DNA of 31,928 bases, taken from contig CAKRAK010000028.1 in NCBI GenBank assembly GCA_934294885.1, forward strand, positions 1 through 31,928, in the 5' to 3' direction. This stretch comes from an uncultured Lachnospiraceae bacterium. Its GTDB lineage: Bacteria > Bacillota > Clostridia > Lachnospirales > Lachnospiraceae. Below are positions 15,162 to 23,232 of the stretch, one piece after another. How positions within the stretch are numbered: position 1 is the stretch's first letter; every line of letters begins with the position of its first letter. Under the pieces are notes generated by a model. The model was not told the origin of the DNA, did no database searches, and saw only the letters and a list, made by a program, of their open reading frames with translations. Both the position numbers and the translations under genes were made by a program.

Positions 15162-16349
15162 ATGAAAACAATGAAAAAAGGACTTTTGATGATTATGTTG
15201 GCACTTTTTGCCGTTATTGCAGTGCCGGCTAACACAAACGCACAATCATTATTATCTGTTGATCCAATTAATGCAACAGATTCAAAGGGAACTACATTTA
15301 CAGTATCAAAGAGTTCCGTAACTGTCACAAAGGGAAAATCAACAACCGTTACAGTCAGTCTTATTGTACCAAAGGCTGCTATGGTAACAGCCAAAGCATC
15401 TAATAAGAATGTTACAATGAAATGGACCGGTTGGAATCTTAAAAACAACAAATTAGTCATCACCGGAGCAAGTGCCGGTATGTCTACCATCACATTGAAG
15501 AATTCTTATAACCAGAATGTTCGTACCATTAAGGTAACCGTTAAGAATCCTTCAAACCCTGTTACTTACCGTGCAGCTATCGTTGGTCAGTATGATTACC
15601 ATGGTTACGCAAACGACTTATCAGCATGTCAGTATGATGCACTTGCTATGAGCCGTACATGTAAAAAGACCGGATATTCTTCCGTAAAGGTAAAATACAA
15701 CGTAAGCAAGAACGGAATGAAGAACTTAATCTCTTCTGCATTTGCAGGAGCAGACAGCAATGATGTTTCTTTATTCTTCTACAGCGGTCACGGTGCCAGC
15801 AGCGGTGCATTATGTACAATCGAAAGCGGTTCCATCGGTTTCGTAGAGACTTCCATGTTAGCAACCTGGTTAAAGAAGGTTCCGGGTACTGTTATCGTAA
15901 TGCTTGACAGCTGCTACAGTGGTATGGCAATCAACAAGACACCGGACGGAAAGATTACTGTAACACAGTCAAAGTCAGTAACAGATAAAGACATCAGTAA
16001 TTATAACAATGCAATCATTAACACATTTAAGAAGGCAGATGCTCAGAGCACAACAGCTAAGAGCGGAGAACTTGCAACAGGCAAATTCCGCGTTATTACA
16101 GCCAGCTCAAAATATCAGACATCAGGCTGTTACTCTACATTCAGTTTATTCTCATACTGTATCGTAAAAGGTGCCGGATTTGATTTCCAAACCGGTGCAC
16201 GTCAGTCAAACGCTCCGGCAGACACAGATAAGAATGGCATCATTACCGTTAACGAGGCTTGGAATTGTGCAAGAATAAATACAGTTGACTATGGTCAGGA
16301 TGCAAAGGTATATCCTGCGAACTGTTCAACCAAAGTATTCAAGCGATAA
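15162..16349 (+). CDS. Secreted caspase-like (clan CD, peptidase C14) protein with EF-hand-like loop
   Basis: This 395-aa exported protein starts with a signal peptide (basic KTMKKG, hydrophobic core about 8-22, likely cleavage after Ala27). Residues about 45-133 form a bacterial Ig-like beta domain rich in Thr/Val. From about 138 comes a caspase/metacaspase fold with the catalytic dyad in place: His210 in FFYSGHGA and Cys251 in MLDSCYSG. Near the C-terminus, residues 354-365 (DTDKNGIITVNE) match the EF-hand calcium loop at positions 1, 3, 5, 6, 8 and 12. Metacaspases cleave after Arg/Lys and are often calcium-dependent; both points are only family expectation here. I chose ATG 15162, after GGGAG, over an ORF extension to 15069 that overlaps the promoter. 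It is monocistronic. No sortase motif or TM anchor follows, so it is probably released or cell-wall-bound. Confidence 0.88.
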   Translation: MKTMKKGLLMIMLALFAVIAVPANTNAQSLLSVDPINATDSKGTTFTVSKSSVTVTKGKSTTVTVSLIVPKAAMVTAKASNKNVTMKWTGWNLKNNKLVITGASAGMSTITLKNSYNQNVRTIKVTVKNPSNPVTYRAAIVGQYDYHGYANDLSACQYDALAMSRTCKKTGYSSVKVKYNVSKNGMKNLISSAFAGADSNDVSLFFYSGHGASSGALCTIESGSIGFVETSMLATWLKKVPGTVIVMLDSCYSGMAINKTPDGKITVTQSKSVTDKDISNYNNAIINTFKKADAQSTTAKSGELATGKFRVITASSKYQTSGCYSTFSLFSYCIVKGAGFDFQTGARQSNAPADTDKNGIITVNEAWNCARINTVDYGQDAKVYPANCSTKVFKR

Positions 16350-16370
16350 TTGATATCACCTTACATAACC

Positions 16371-16409
16371 AAAAAGGTTCAGACACTTCGGTGTCCGAAC
16401 CTTTTTTTC
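16371..16409 (+). terminator. Bidirectional terminator with UUCG tetraloop
   Basis: The stem GGTTC-A-GACAC closes on a C(UUCG)G tetraloop and returns through GTGTC-C-GAACC, with one A/C mismatch. It has seven T after it on the plus strand and an A tract before it. It terminates the caspase gene and, in the other direction, sbcC. Confidence 0.9.
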
Positions 16410-16426
16410 TTTTGCCATCAAACAGT

Positions 16427-19400
16427 CTATATCAAGCCCTCTATCTTTATGTTACTTCCTTTTTTTGTTTTCGTAACAACAATTTGTTGCGGAATATTTT
16501 CCATCAGCTCTTCCCTATGACTGATAATACCTACTAATTTGTTCTTTCCTGCCAGATTTAACAAAATATCCATTGCACTTTCTATGGATTTGCGGTCAAG
16601 AGTTCCAAAGCCTTCATCTACAAAAAGGGCATCCATCTGAATTCCACCCAGATGCGACGATACAGTATCCGACAGCCCCAATGCCAGACTTAAGGATGCC
16701 TTAAAGCTCTCTCCGCCGGACAGATTTCCTACCGGACGTCTATGCCCCGTAAAATTATCCAATACCTCCAAATCCAAAAAGGTATTAATTTTCTTACCGA
16801 ATCCGTTATCCTTCCGGTGCAGTTCATACTGATAATCCGTCATAGGCAGCAATCGCCGGTTGGCAGCGGCAATAATATGGTCAAAGCCTTCTGCCTGAAT
16901 AAACTGCTCCAGTGTAATCTTTCCCTTTCCGGTCTGTCCGGTAACCAGATAATACAGCCGGCTGCAAATCGTATTCTCCTTTCTGGCTTTTTCCAAAGGT
17001 TCTTTTTGTTTTTCTATCAAGGCAAGCTTGTCCCGGTTTGCACGGAGACGATACGTAATCCCATTCTTTTCTTCCCGCAGGTCTTTCACAAGCCGGTTTT
17101 GTACTTCCAGTTCCTGCGCTAAGACTTCCGTATGAATCCATTCCTTTCCTTCTGCTTCCAAGACAGCCGCCTTAAGCTGCTCCTCGTTGAGTCTACAGCT
17201 TTGCCGATACTGCTCTAAAGTTGTCTCCGTCTCAGCAATCTTCTCTTCTGAAACAATACAGGACAGAAACTCATTCTCATCAGCAAATCCTCTCGTTGTC
17301 AGCTCTTCCCAATATGCTTCATGCAAGCGTTTTTCTTCCTTCTCCCCTTTTGTAATATTATCCCTTAACATTTCAAGAGATGCCATCTGTCTTGCATGGT
17401 CTTTCGCTGCATTCTCTTTTTTTACCCGTTTTTCTTCTGATTGCTTCTCATAATCCGCTATTTTTTCTTCCAGTTTTTTTCTTTCTTTTTGTGCTGCCTG
17501 CAAATCAGAAAACTCCAGCTTATCAATCCCCTTTAAGCCTGTCCGGGTTTCAATCATGGAAGCTTTATTATCTTCCCTACGCTTTACAAAAGCATTCTTT
17601 TTCTGTTCTAACGTCTCCTTTTCCGTTCCCTGAGCAGTCTCTAACTGCTTTCTTGTATCATTCAGTTCTCCCCATAACCCCTGGAGTAATAGCTCTTCCT
17701 CTCTTACCTTTTCGACTTTATCTAAAATCCGTTCTGTCGCTTTAGAAAACAAGGAAATCAAACCTGCCGTATCCACAGACTCCGGAATCTCCTCTTTTAT
17801 AAGCTCATGCTCCAGACAACTCTTAATCTCATCCTCCAAATGTGCCCTTTGTACCTCAAATGCCTGTTTTGCACCTTCCGCGGATACTACAGCCGCCTCA
17901 TTCTTTCCTCTGGCACATTCTAATTCATCCTTAAGCTTTTCATACTGTTCCTCAGATATAGATTCAGCCGGAAGCTGTGCCAATGCTTCATGATGCCGGG
18001 AGCCGCAGACAGGACAGGGCATTCCTTCCTGTAAATTTGCCGCCAGAATTCCGGCACGGCAGCCATCCATGAGCTCCTTTGCATTCTGCTCCTTTTCCCG
18101 AATATGAACATATGCTTCATGAATGGTTGTATAGTCCTTTTGCTTATTCAGATATTCCTCTTTGTCAGAATGATACTCCGGGATTCCTTCCTTTTGTATT
18201 TTTTTCATCCTTTCTCTAAGATCTGTCAGCTGTTTTGAAAGCTGACTGACCTCCATATACTGTTCCGTTTTATCAGAAAGCTCATGGATACGGTTACCTA
18301 ATATCTCTGTCTTTTCCTTTAATAATCGTTCCTCCTCAATGAGAATTTCCTCCTCCTGATCCAGCTGGGACGCCTCTGACTGTAGTTTTTTCATTCGGCT
18401 TATCAGCTGATCCCTTAAAGCATATTGCGCATCTTCTTCTTTCATTTTGATAACAAGCCGGCTCCACTCTTCTTTTTGAGGTGCCTGTTTTTCCATATCA
18501 GCGTATTCCCGCTCCAGTGTCTTCTTAAATGCGGCTGTCCTTTTTTCCTTTTCCATCAAATCCTCCAGCTCACATTCCATCTGTTTTCTCTCGCCAAGCT
18601 TCATCTGCCATGTAAGATAAAGAGGTCGGACACCATAGGTTGCCGCCTTATTCTTTAAAACTCCGGCAGAAAGCTGCTCCATAGACACTCTCACAGTCTC
18701 TAAACCGACCTTTTCCTTTTGCAACGCATCCAGCTTTTTCAATATGTTATTATTGGTCTGTGCCATAACAAGCATACTGTTTTTAGATGCCAGCAAATCC
18801 TCCTGTTCCTTTAACTGCTGTGACCGGCTCTGCAACAATGCATCGTCATATTGGATAACCGCTTCTACAACCGGCAGTAAGGAATCCAGATTCCAGGCAC
18901 TTCCGCTTTCCTTTGCGTTTTCCTGCAATTTTCGTAATTCATCCGTATGCTCACAACCCTCTGCTCCTGTCACTTCCCCAAAGGACTGCAATATACTTCT
19001 TTCTATTTCGATTCTGTTTCCATAGCTTTGATTCATCTTTTCCTTCAGCTTACCCTCTAATCGTTTGTAAGCATCCGTCCCAAAAATCGTACGCAGAATT
19101 ACCGTTCTCTCTTCCGTTTTGGCATTTAGCAAATCCCAGAATTCCCCCTGAGCAATCATTGCAACCTGCTTAAACTGCTTTGCATCCACATGTAATAATT
19201 CTTTTATGATTCCCGGTGCGTCCTTTGTACCGTCTACATTACGAAGTCCTTCTACCGTACGACCGTCTTCATAATAAAAAGTAACCTTCTCCGGTTCCTC
19301 TGTTACCTTTCCGTTCCGGTTGATTCTTTCATAAGAAGGCTTTCTGCAAATATGATATTCATGTCCCTGATGAGAAAAATAAAAATCCACATAGCTTTCC

Positions 19401-19627
19401 ACAGAAGCATCCGCATATTCACTACGCAGATTCTTTGTATTCCGGTAGCTTCCACTGGTCACACCATATAACGCAAAGCTGATTGCATCAAAAATCGTCG
19501 TTTTTCCGGCACCGGTATCTCCTGAAATCAAAAATAAACCCTTCTCCGCAAACTGGTCAAAGGCAATCGCAGGCATCGTCTCTCCATAAGGACCAAATCC
19601 ACTAATCAATAATTTAATCGGCTTCAT
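16427..19627 (-). CDS. sbcC: Exonuclease subunit SbcC (Rad50-like ATPase)
   Basis: This 1066-aa SMC-like ATPase is the partner of nuclease SbcD. The pair opens DNA hairpins and processes DNA ends during repair and replication. Walker A is GDTGAGKT (36-43). A long coiled coil follows with the zinc hook CPVC at Cys538 and Cys541, which links two molecules. A second coiled coil leads to the ABC signature LSGGES (969-974) and Walker B ALFVDEGFGTLD (Asp1004/Glu1005). I chose ATG 19627 because MKPIKLLISGFGPY is the family start; an in-frame ATG (19636) and a TTG (19651) lie within or beside the AAGGAGG site. It overlaps the end of sbcD by 14 bp, so translation is probably coupled. Confidence 0.96.
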   Translation of the reverse strand: MKPIKLLISGFGPYGETMPAIAFDQFAEKGLFLISGDTGAGKTTIFDAISFALYGVTSGSYRNTKNLRSEYADASVESYVDFYFSHQGHEYHICRKPSYERINRNGKVTEEPEKVTFYYEDGRTVEGLRNVDGTKDAPGIIKELLHVDAKQFKQVAMIAQGEFWDLLNAKTEERTVILRTIFGTDAYKRLEGKLKEKMNQSYGNRIEIERSILQSFGEVTGAEGCEHTDELRKLQENAKESGSAWNLDSLLPVVEAVIQYDDALLQSRSQQLKEQEDLLASKNSMLVMAQTNNNILKKLDALQKEKVGLETVRVSMEQLSAGVLKNKAATYGVRPLYLTWQMKLGERKQMECELEDLMEKEKRTAAFKKTLEREYADMEKQAPQKEEWSRLVIKMKEEDAQYALRDQLISRMKKLQSEASQLDQEEEILIEEERLLKEKTEILGNRIHELSDKTEQYMEVSQLSKQLTDLRERMKKIQKEGIPEYHSDKEEYLNKQKDYTTIHEAYVHIREKEQNAKELMDGCRAGILAANLQEGMPCPVCGSRHHEALAQLPAESISEEQYEKLKDELECARGKNEAAVVSAEGAKQAFEVQRAHLEDEIKSCLEHELIKEEIPESVDTAGLISLFSKATERILDKVEKVREEELLLQGLWGELNDTRKQLETAQGTEKETLEQKKNAFVKRREDNKASMIETRTGLKGIDKLEFSDLQAAQKERKKLEEKIADYEKQSEEKRVKKENAAKDHARQMASLEMLRDNITKGEKEEKRLHEAYWEELTTRGFADENEFLSCIVSEEKIAETETTLEQYRQSCRLNEEQLKAAVLEAEGKEWIHTEVLAQELEVQNRLVKDLREEKNGITYRLRANRDKLALIEKQKEPLEKARKENTICSRLYYLVTGQTGKGKITLEQFIQAEGFDHIIAAANRRLLPMTDYQYELHRKDNGFGKKINTFLDLEVLDNFTGHRRPVGNLSGGESFKASLSLALGLSDTVSSHLGGIQMDALFVDEGFGTLDRKSIESAMDILLNLAGKNKLVGIISHREELMENIPQQIVVTKTKKGSNIKIEGLI

Positions 19628-20771
19628 AAAGATCATCCACCTCCTTTGCAACAGACTTTACAAGTGCTAATTCCTCCTCTGATATTTCACAGCCGTATAT
19701 CTGATTATAAAAATCGGATATCAATTCCGGAAAAGAACGAGTTTCTTTCATTTCCGTAAAATCAATCTGTTTGATTTCATTTGTGTGAGAATTTTCATAG
19801 TCAATTTTTATTGTATTGGGATATATTTGTTGAAATATACTGATTGCATCATCTACAATTTCTTCCTGAGTTAATGTCACATAAATAAAATCATCCGCAT
19901 CTACAATGTTTGATTTATCCAATAATTGCTCCATGGTTCCTTTTATGTGACGCAAATCCCTTTTGGGTTTCAATTCCACAAGCTCTATCTCAACCTGATT
20001 CTTTTCCTGTAGGGAAATAACAGGAACCGACTTGATATGATTTACCTCACTTAAAGAATACTTTAAGGGAGAACCTGCATACCGAATCCTATCTCTTCCG
20101 ATTGACTGGGGAGAATGAATATGTCCCAGGGCAACATAATCAAATGCATCAAAAAGAGAAGCACTGATTTTCTCTATAGTACCTACATTTTTTACGGAAG
20201 CACCCTCGGAGCCTGCCAATCTTGGTTCCGAATCACTCGCCGTTACAAATTGATGAGCGACTAAAATATTTCTTTCCGAAGGATTCAGATCACTATTTTC
20301 TAAAACAACTCTTACAGCATCATCATAAGAATGAATCTCTTCCTCCGGATAATATTTTTTAACCTGGGAAGCCTTGATGAAAGGCATTAGATAAAGATGA
20401 ACTGTGCCATAGGCATCCTGAAATGTATATCGGTCAAGAATACCGTTGTATTTCGCAGAAATATAGATTTGATTCCGGGCAAACAACCGGCTGCCGAAAT
20501 TCAATCTTTCGTCAGAATCATGATTTCCGGAAATGATAAAGGTTTTGAGATTCCGTCCTGCCAGTTCACCAATAAACCAATCCAGCAAACCAACTGCATT
20601 CTCACCGGGAACGGAACGATCATAAATATCTCCGGCAAGTAATACACCGTCTACTTTACGTTCATCCGCAATTTCCAATATTTGAGATAATATATATTTC
20701 TGATCCTCACACAGATCAAAATCAGCCAATGATTTACCGATATGTAAATCTCCTAAATGCAAAAATTTCAA
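19614..20771 (-). CDS. sbcD: Exonuclease subunit SbcD (Mre11-like nuclease)
   Basis: This 385-aa metallophosphoesterase is the nuclease half of SbcCD. Its metal-binding motifs come in order: FLHLGDLHIGKS (motif I), GVLLAGDIYDRS (II), ISGNHDSDERL (III), VAHQFV (IV) and ALGHIHSPQ (V). The C-terminal capping domain (about 270-385) is more divergent. The start codon is TTG at 20771: AGGAGG lies 8 bp before it, and MKFLHLGDLHIG is the invariant family beginning. It is followed by sbcC with a 14-bp overlap. Upstream on the same strand lie two very small membrane-protein genes with 128 bp between, holding an 8-bp inverted repeat. Confidence 0.96.
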   Translation of the reverse strand: MKFLHLGDLHIGKSLADFDLCEDQKYILSQILEIADERKVDGVLLAGDIYDRSVPGENAVGLLDWFIGELAGRNLKTFIISGNHDSDERLNFGSRLFARNQIYISAKYNGILDRYTFQDAYGTVHLYLMPFIKASQVKKYYPEEEIHSYDDAVRVVLENSDLNPSERNILVAHQFVTASDSEPRLAGSEGASVKNVGTIEKISASLFDAFDYVALGHIHSPQSIGRDRIRYAGSPLKYSLSEVNHIKSVPVISLQEKNQVEIELVELKPKRDLRHIKGTMEQLLDKSNIVDADDFIYVTLTQEEIVDDAISIFQQIYPNTIKIDYENSHTNEIKQIDFTEMKETRSFPELISDFYNQIYGCEISEEELALVKSVAKEVDDLYEAD

Positions 20772-20835
20772 AACGAATCCTCCTAACCTTTATCAAGTTA
20801 CCGGATGAATAGAAAACTTCTTTTATTCCTCTAAC

Positions 20836-20857
20836 CTGTATTTATATTAAAATACAG
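20836..20857. repeat. 8-bp perfect inverted repeat upstream of sbcD
   Basis: CTGTATTT (20836-20843) and AAATACAG (20850-20857) are separated by 6 bp. The repeat overlaps a minus-strand TATACT (20856-20861) that could be a -10 box. There is no T tract, so it is more likely an operator or mRNA hairpin than a terminator. The role is unknown. Confidence 0.4.
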
Positions 20858-20899
20858 TATAACACATTCCCTCCTCTTCGTAATGGTTTTCTAAAGATA

Positions 20900-21037
20900 T
20901 TATTGCTCTCTGTTTTCCTTCTGCTGAACGGCATTTTCATCTTCTTTACCATGAATCCGTTCCGAGAAAAAGCAAATAACACCAAAGCCAACCGCAATGA
21001 CACCCATTATAACAACTAAGATATCCGAACCTGTCAT
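20900..21037 (-). CDS. 45-aa single-pass membrane protein
   Basis: This short gene has an excellent ribosome site (AGGAGGTG, 6 bp before ATG 21037) and encodes 45 residues. They comprise a short start MTGSD, one strongly hydrophobic helix (about residues 6-24, ILVVIMGVIAVGFGVICFF), and a charged, Glu/Gln/Lys-rich cytoplasmic tail. It begins 12 bp after the stop of the 47-aa gene, whose TAG stop lies directly against this ribosome site, so the two are almost surely made together. The pattern of hydrophobic helix plus hydrophilic tail with matched ribosome site argues for a real gene. I recognise no family. It may be a small regulatory subunit of a membrane complex; no partner is evident. Confidence 0.65.
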   Translation of the reverse strand: MTGSDILVVIMGVIAVGFGVICFFSERIHGKEDENAVQQKENREQ

Positions 21038-21049
21038 ATGCCGCACCTC

Positions 21050-21193
21050 CTAGTTAAATAATGAAATACCGAATCTTAACTTACGGTAACATTTATATAA
21101 AATGACTCCAACCAAAGAAAATACAATATAAAGGGTAGAAAAAAGACCTACACCGCCACCAAAAATAACAAGAATCCACATTAAAATTTTCAT
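21050..21193 (-). CDS. 47-aa small membrane protein
   Basis: This 47-residue product is nearly all hydrophobic (about residues 4-33, with a GGGVG hinge at 12-16, possibly two short helices). It ends in a basic tail, KCYRKLRFG. AAGGAG lies upstream, but nearest to it is an out-of-frame ATG (21201) giving a 3-codon peptide (M-K-L-stop). The stop of that peptide lies 5 bases from ATG 21193, so re-initiation or a longer spacing (12 bp) must be used. It is followed 12 bp later by the 45-aa gene, with the ribosome site of that gene abutting this stop codon. Not recognised. The tandem layout and membrane character support a functional pair. Confidence 0.6.
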   Translation of the reverse strand: MKILMWILVIFGGGVGLFSTLYIVFSLVGVILYKCYRKLRFGISLFN

Positions 21194-21308
21194 AATTTCA
21201 TAATCTCCTTTTTAAAATTCGCACACAAAACCAAGGCTATGACTTTTTTGTCATATCCACCTTTGTAATCCTTATAAACTGCATGATTTAAGAATAGAAA
21301 TTATGAAA

Positions 21309-21719
21309 TTATTTGCATCCATCCTGGAGTTCTATGTAATCTACATGATAACAGATATCCGATACAAACCGATTGCCATAGAAAAACCACTTTTCACGAT
21401 TTGAAAACAGAAACAACCCTGATAAAAATATCAAGGTGCACAGAAAATAAAGGGATGACTCATAATGAAAAATACTACGAGCAACCCTCATCTGGAAACT
21501 GCTAATCAATACACAGCCTGCTTTCACGATTTGAATATTGCATACAGAATCGGGAGAAACCAACTCCGACGCAACATATTCCTTCATGATATCCTCCGTG
21601 TGCAGACGACTGTCCATCATGCGAGACTGAGAAAGCCCTGTTCCGGCAATAGAAAGCAGAGCAACCATAAGACCGATGAAAATTATGAAATTATTAATAT
21701 GATTTCTCTTCACAGTCAT
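21309..21719 (-). CDS. 136-aa membrane protein of unknown function
   Basis: This predicted membrane protein has a basic start (TVKRNH), a first hydrophobic helix at about residues 10-29, and an outside segment of about 55 residues with two cysteines (60 and 69). A second helix at about 88-106 is followed by a cytoplasmic tail. It is not a family I recognise. ATG 21719 is only 1-2 bp from its GAGGTG site; GTG 21713 (third codon) is better spaced and may be the true start. A clear SigA promoter lies upstream at 21763-21791. It is on the same strand as the two tiny membrane-protein genes 115 bp downstream and may be transcribed with them. Confidence 0.65.
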   Translation of the reverse strand: MTVKRNHINNFIIFIGLMVALLSIAGTGLSQSRMMDSRLHTEDIMKEYVASELVSPDSVCNIQIVKAGCVLISSFQMRVARSIFHYESSLYFLCTLIFLSGLFLFSNREKWFFYGNRFVSDICYHVDYIELQDGCK

Positions 21720-21762
21720 TCACCTCGCAAGTCCAATCAGACAAAGTTTCCATTTCAATACA

Positions 21763-21791
21763 ATATTATTCTTCTTCCCAGAAAATGTCAA
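21763..21791 (-). promoter_or_regulatory. Promoter of the 136-aa membrane protein gene
   Basis: Minus-strand TTGACA (21786-21791), 17 bp, TAATAT (21763-21768), about 45 bp upstream of the start. The 382-bp gap between this gene and lrgA otherwise holds the structured repeat (21833-21993) and the lrgA promoter. Confidence 0.75.
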
Positions 21792-21832
21792 CGCCAACCA
21801 TAAAATAGTTACCGTTACACAATTACCACAAA

Positions 21833-21993
21833 TCTTATCCGGACGCTTTCTTACGCATTGATGGTTCCTTTCAAGGACCGTTCCCACTGTCTGCTTCTCG
21901 TAGCGGTACTAAATTCGTGCTTCGCACTTATTAAGTACCGACGGAAGCAGATGTCCTTATAAGGAACCATCATCTGCTCTCGAAAGCTGACCG
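21833..21993. repeat. Structured dispersed palindromic element (full copy)
   Basis: This is a 160-bp imperfect palindrome built from nested helices: CGG/CCG with GCTTTC (21845-21850)/GAAAGC (21982-21987); TGATGGTTCCTT (21859-21870) with its perfect 12-bp complement (21961-21972); AAGGAC (21873-21878)/GTCCTT (21953-21958); TCTGCTTC (21890-21897)/GAAGCAGA (21944-21951); CGGTACT (21904-21910)/AGTACCG (21934-21940); and GTGC/GCAC around the apex at 21917-21927. Its first 49 bases recur at the right window edge with two mismatches. No ORF fills it and no T tract follows it. It is either a repetitive extragenic palindrome or a structured RNA. Alternative local hairpins (21863-21879 and 21953-21966) compete with the long helix. 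Confidence 0.85.
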
Positions 21994-22031
21994 AACATCT
22001 CCCCACATATGAAAATTTCGAATAAAAATAC

Positions 22032-22059
22032 TTGACACCGGAGCAAATTGGTTTATATT
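22032..22059 (+). promoter_or_regulatory. Promoter of lrgAB
   Basis: TTGACA (22032-22037), 16 bp, TATATT (22054-22059), about 36 bp upstream of the lrgA start and just beyond the structured repeat. Confidence 0.7.
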
Positions 22060-22101
22060 AAGGAATGGCAAAAATATAAGAACAATTTAGGAGATGATTT
22101 T

Positions 22102-22455
22102 ATGAAATACTTAAAACAATTTTTGCTCATATTATTTATATCACTGCTTGGTGAATTGTTAAAATATCTGCTTCCGTTACCAATTCCTGCCAGCATTTAC
22201 GGAATGGTATTGCTGTTTGTCGGATTGATCACTAAGGTAATTCCTTTGGATTCCGTAAAGGATGCCGGTAAATTCATGATAGAAATCATGCCGGTTATGT
22301 TTATTCCTGCCGGTGTGGGACTTATTACATCCTGGAATGTATTAAAGCCAATGTTAATACCGGTAGGTATCATTACCATCTTAACCGTTATTACCGTTAT
22401 GATTTCTACCGGACATGTTTCCCAAAAAATCATTCAGAAAGGACAAAGCAAATGA
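22102..22455 (+). CDS. lrgA: CidA/LrgA-family holin-like membrane protein
   Basis: This 117-aa protein with four hydrophobic helices matches LrgA/CidA: FISLLGELLKYLLPLPIPASIYGMVLLF near the N-terminus is the family signature region, and IEIMPVMFIPAGVGLI follows. LrgA acts with LrgB in the cytoplasmic membrane. The pair was described as modulating murein hydrolase export and autolysis, and in some Firmicutes as a pyruvate transporter; which applies here cannot be decided. I chose ATG 22102, which follows AGGAGATGATTTT; an ATG 54 bp upstream falls inside the promoter. Its stop overlaps the lrgB start by 4 bp (ATGA). No LytSR two-component genes are adjacent. Confidence 0.9.
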   Translation: MKYLKQFLLILFISLLGELLKYLLPLPIPASIYGMVLLFVGLITKVIPLDSVKDAGKFMIEIMPVMFIPAGVGLITSWNVLKPMLIPVGIITILTVITVMISTGHVSQKIIQKGQSK

Positions 22456-23144
22456 ACCAGTTTTTTCAACAATCCATGTTTGCAGGAGTTGCATTAAGTC
22501 TGATTTCCTACGGAATCGGCGTATTATTAAAGAAAAAATTTAAATTAGGAATTTTAAATCCCCTTTTAATCTCTATTATCATTTCCATTCTTGTAATTGT
22601 AATTGGTAATATAGACTACGATACATATAATGACAGTTCCAAAATATTAAGCTGGCTGTTAACCCCAGCCACCGTATCTCTGGCAATTCCTCTATATGAG
22701 CAGTTACCATTGTTAAAAAAACATTTTAAGGCGGTAATCGCAGGTCTGGTTGCGGGAACACTCACAAGCCTTACTACCGTTTTTGTGCTGGCACTGATTC
22801 TTGGTTTGTCCCACAAAGAATATGTAACCCTCCTGCCAAAATCCATTACCACTGCAATCGGCATGGGGGTTTCGGAAGAATTAGGGGGATATGTTACCAT
22901 AACCGTTGCCGTCATTATTGTTACCGGTGTAATCGGTAATATCATCGGCGAAACCGTATGCAAGATATTCGGTATTAAAGAACCGATTTCAAAAGGACTT
23001 GCCTTCGGAGCCTCAGCCCATGCAATCGGAACCTCAAAGGCAATGGAATTAGGAGATATTGAAGGTGCCATGAGCGGACTTGCCATTGCCGTATCCGGAA
23101 TACTTACCGTAATTTTAGCGTCCATTTATGCCTGCTTCCTGTAA
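22452..23144 (+). CDS. lrgB: LrgB-family membrane protein
   Basis: This 230-aa integral membrane protein is the usual partner of LrgA. It has about seven hydrophobic helices and the family segments SWLLTPATVSLAIPLYEQ, LPKSITTAIGMGVSEELGG and the C-terminal KGLAFGASAHAIGTSKAME. Length and motif order match LrgB/CidB throughout. It is translationally coupled to lrgA through an ATGA overlap, with AGAAAGGA as ribosome site within the end of lrgA. After the stop there is a 7-bp hairpin (23148-23167) without a T tract, so termination here is uncertain. Function is as for lrgA: control of autolysis or pyruvate/small-acid transport. Confidence 0.93.
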   Translation: MNQFFQQSMFAGVALSLISYGIGVLLKKKFKLGILNPLLISIIISILVIVIGNIDYDTYNDSSKILSWLLTPATVSLAIPLYEQLPLLKKHFKAVIAGLVAGTLTSLTTVFVLALILGLSHKEYVTLLPKSITTAIGMGVSEELGGYVTITVAVIIVTGVIGNIIGETVCKIFGIKEPISKGLAFGASAHAIGTSKAMELGDIEGAMSGLAIAVSGILTVILASIYACFL

Positions 23145-23191
23145 ACGATGCAAAACACGCTTTGCATAAACAAAAAATATATGAACGGACA

Positions 23192-23220
23192 TTGAAATTC
23201 TCTTAAAGCTACTATAGAAT
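23192..23220 (+). promoter_or_regulatory. Promoter of the zinc-ribbon membrane gene cluster
   Basis: TTGAAA (23192-23197), 17 bp, TAGAAT (23215-23220), about 90 nt before ATG 23314. A hairpin fills the leader. Confidence 0.6.
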
Positions 23221-23232
23221 GGAAGATGTATT

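Noticed and set aside
16742..17745. Several 80-130 aa open frames opposite sbcC
   Set aside because: They are shadows of the Glu/Lys-rich coiled coil; compositions rich in Leu/Ser/Phe and no start signals.
21224..21265. ATGAC-6-GTCAT hairpin with T6 loop between the 136-aa and 47-aa genes as a terminator
   Set aside because: The T run is in the loop, not after the stem; the minus-strand reading has an A loop, so termination is unlikely.
23148..23167. ATGCAAA-6-TTTGCAT hairpin after lrgB as a terminator
   Set aside because: The stem is perfect but AT-rich and no T tract follows; kept only as a remark in the lrgB entry.
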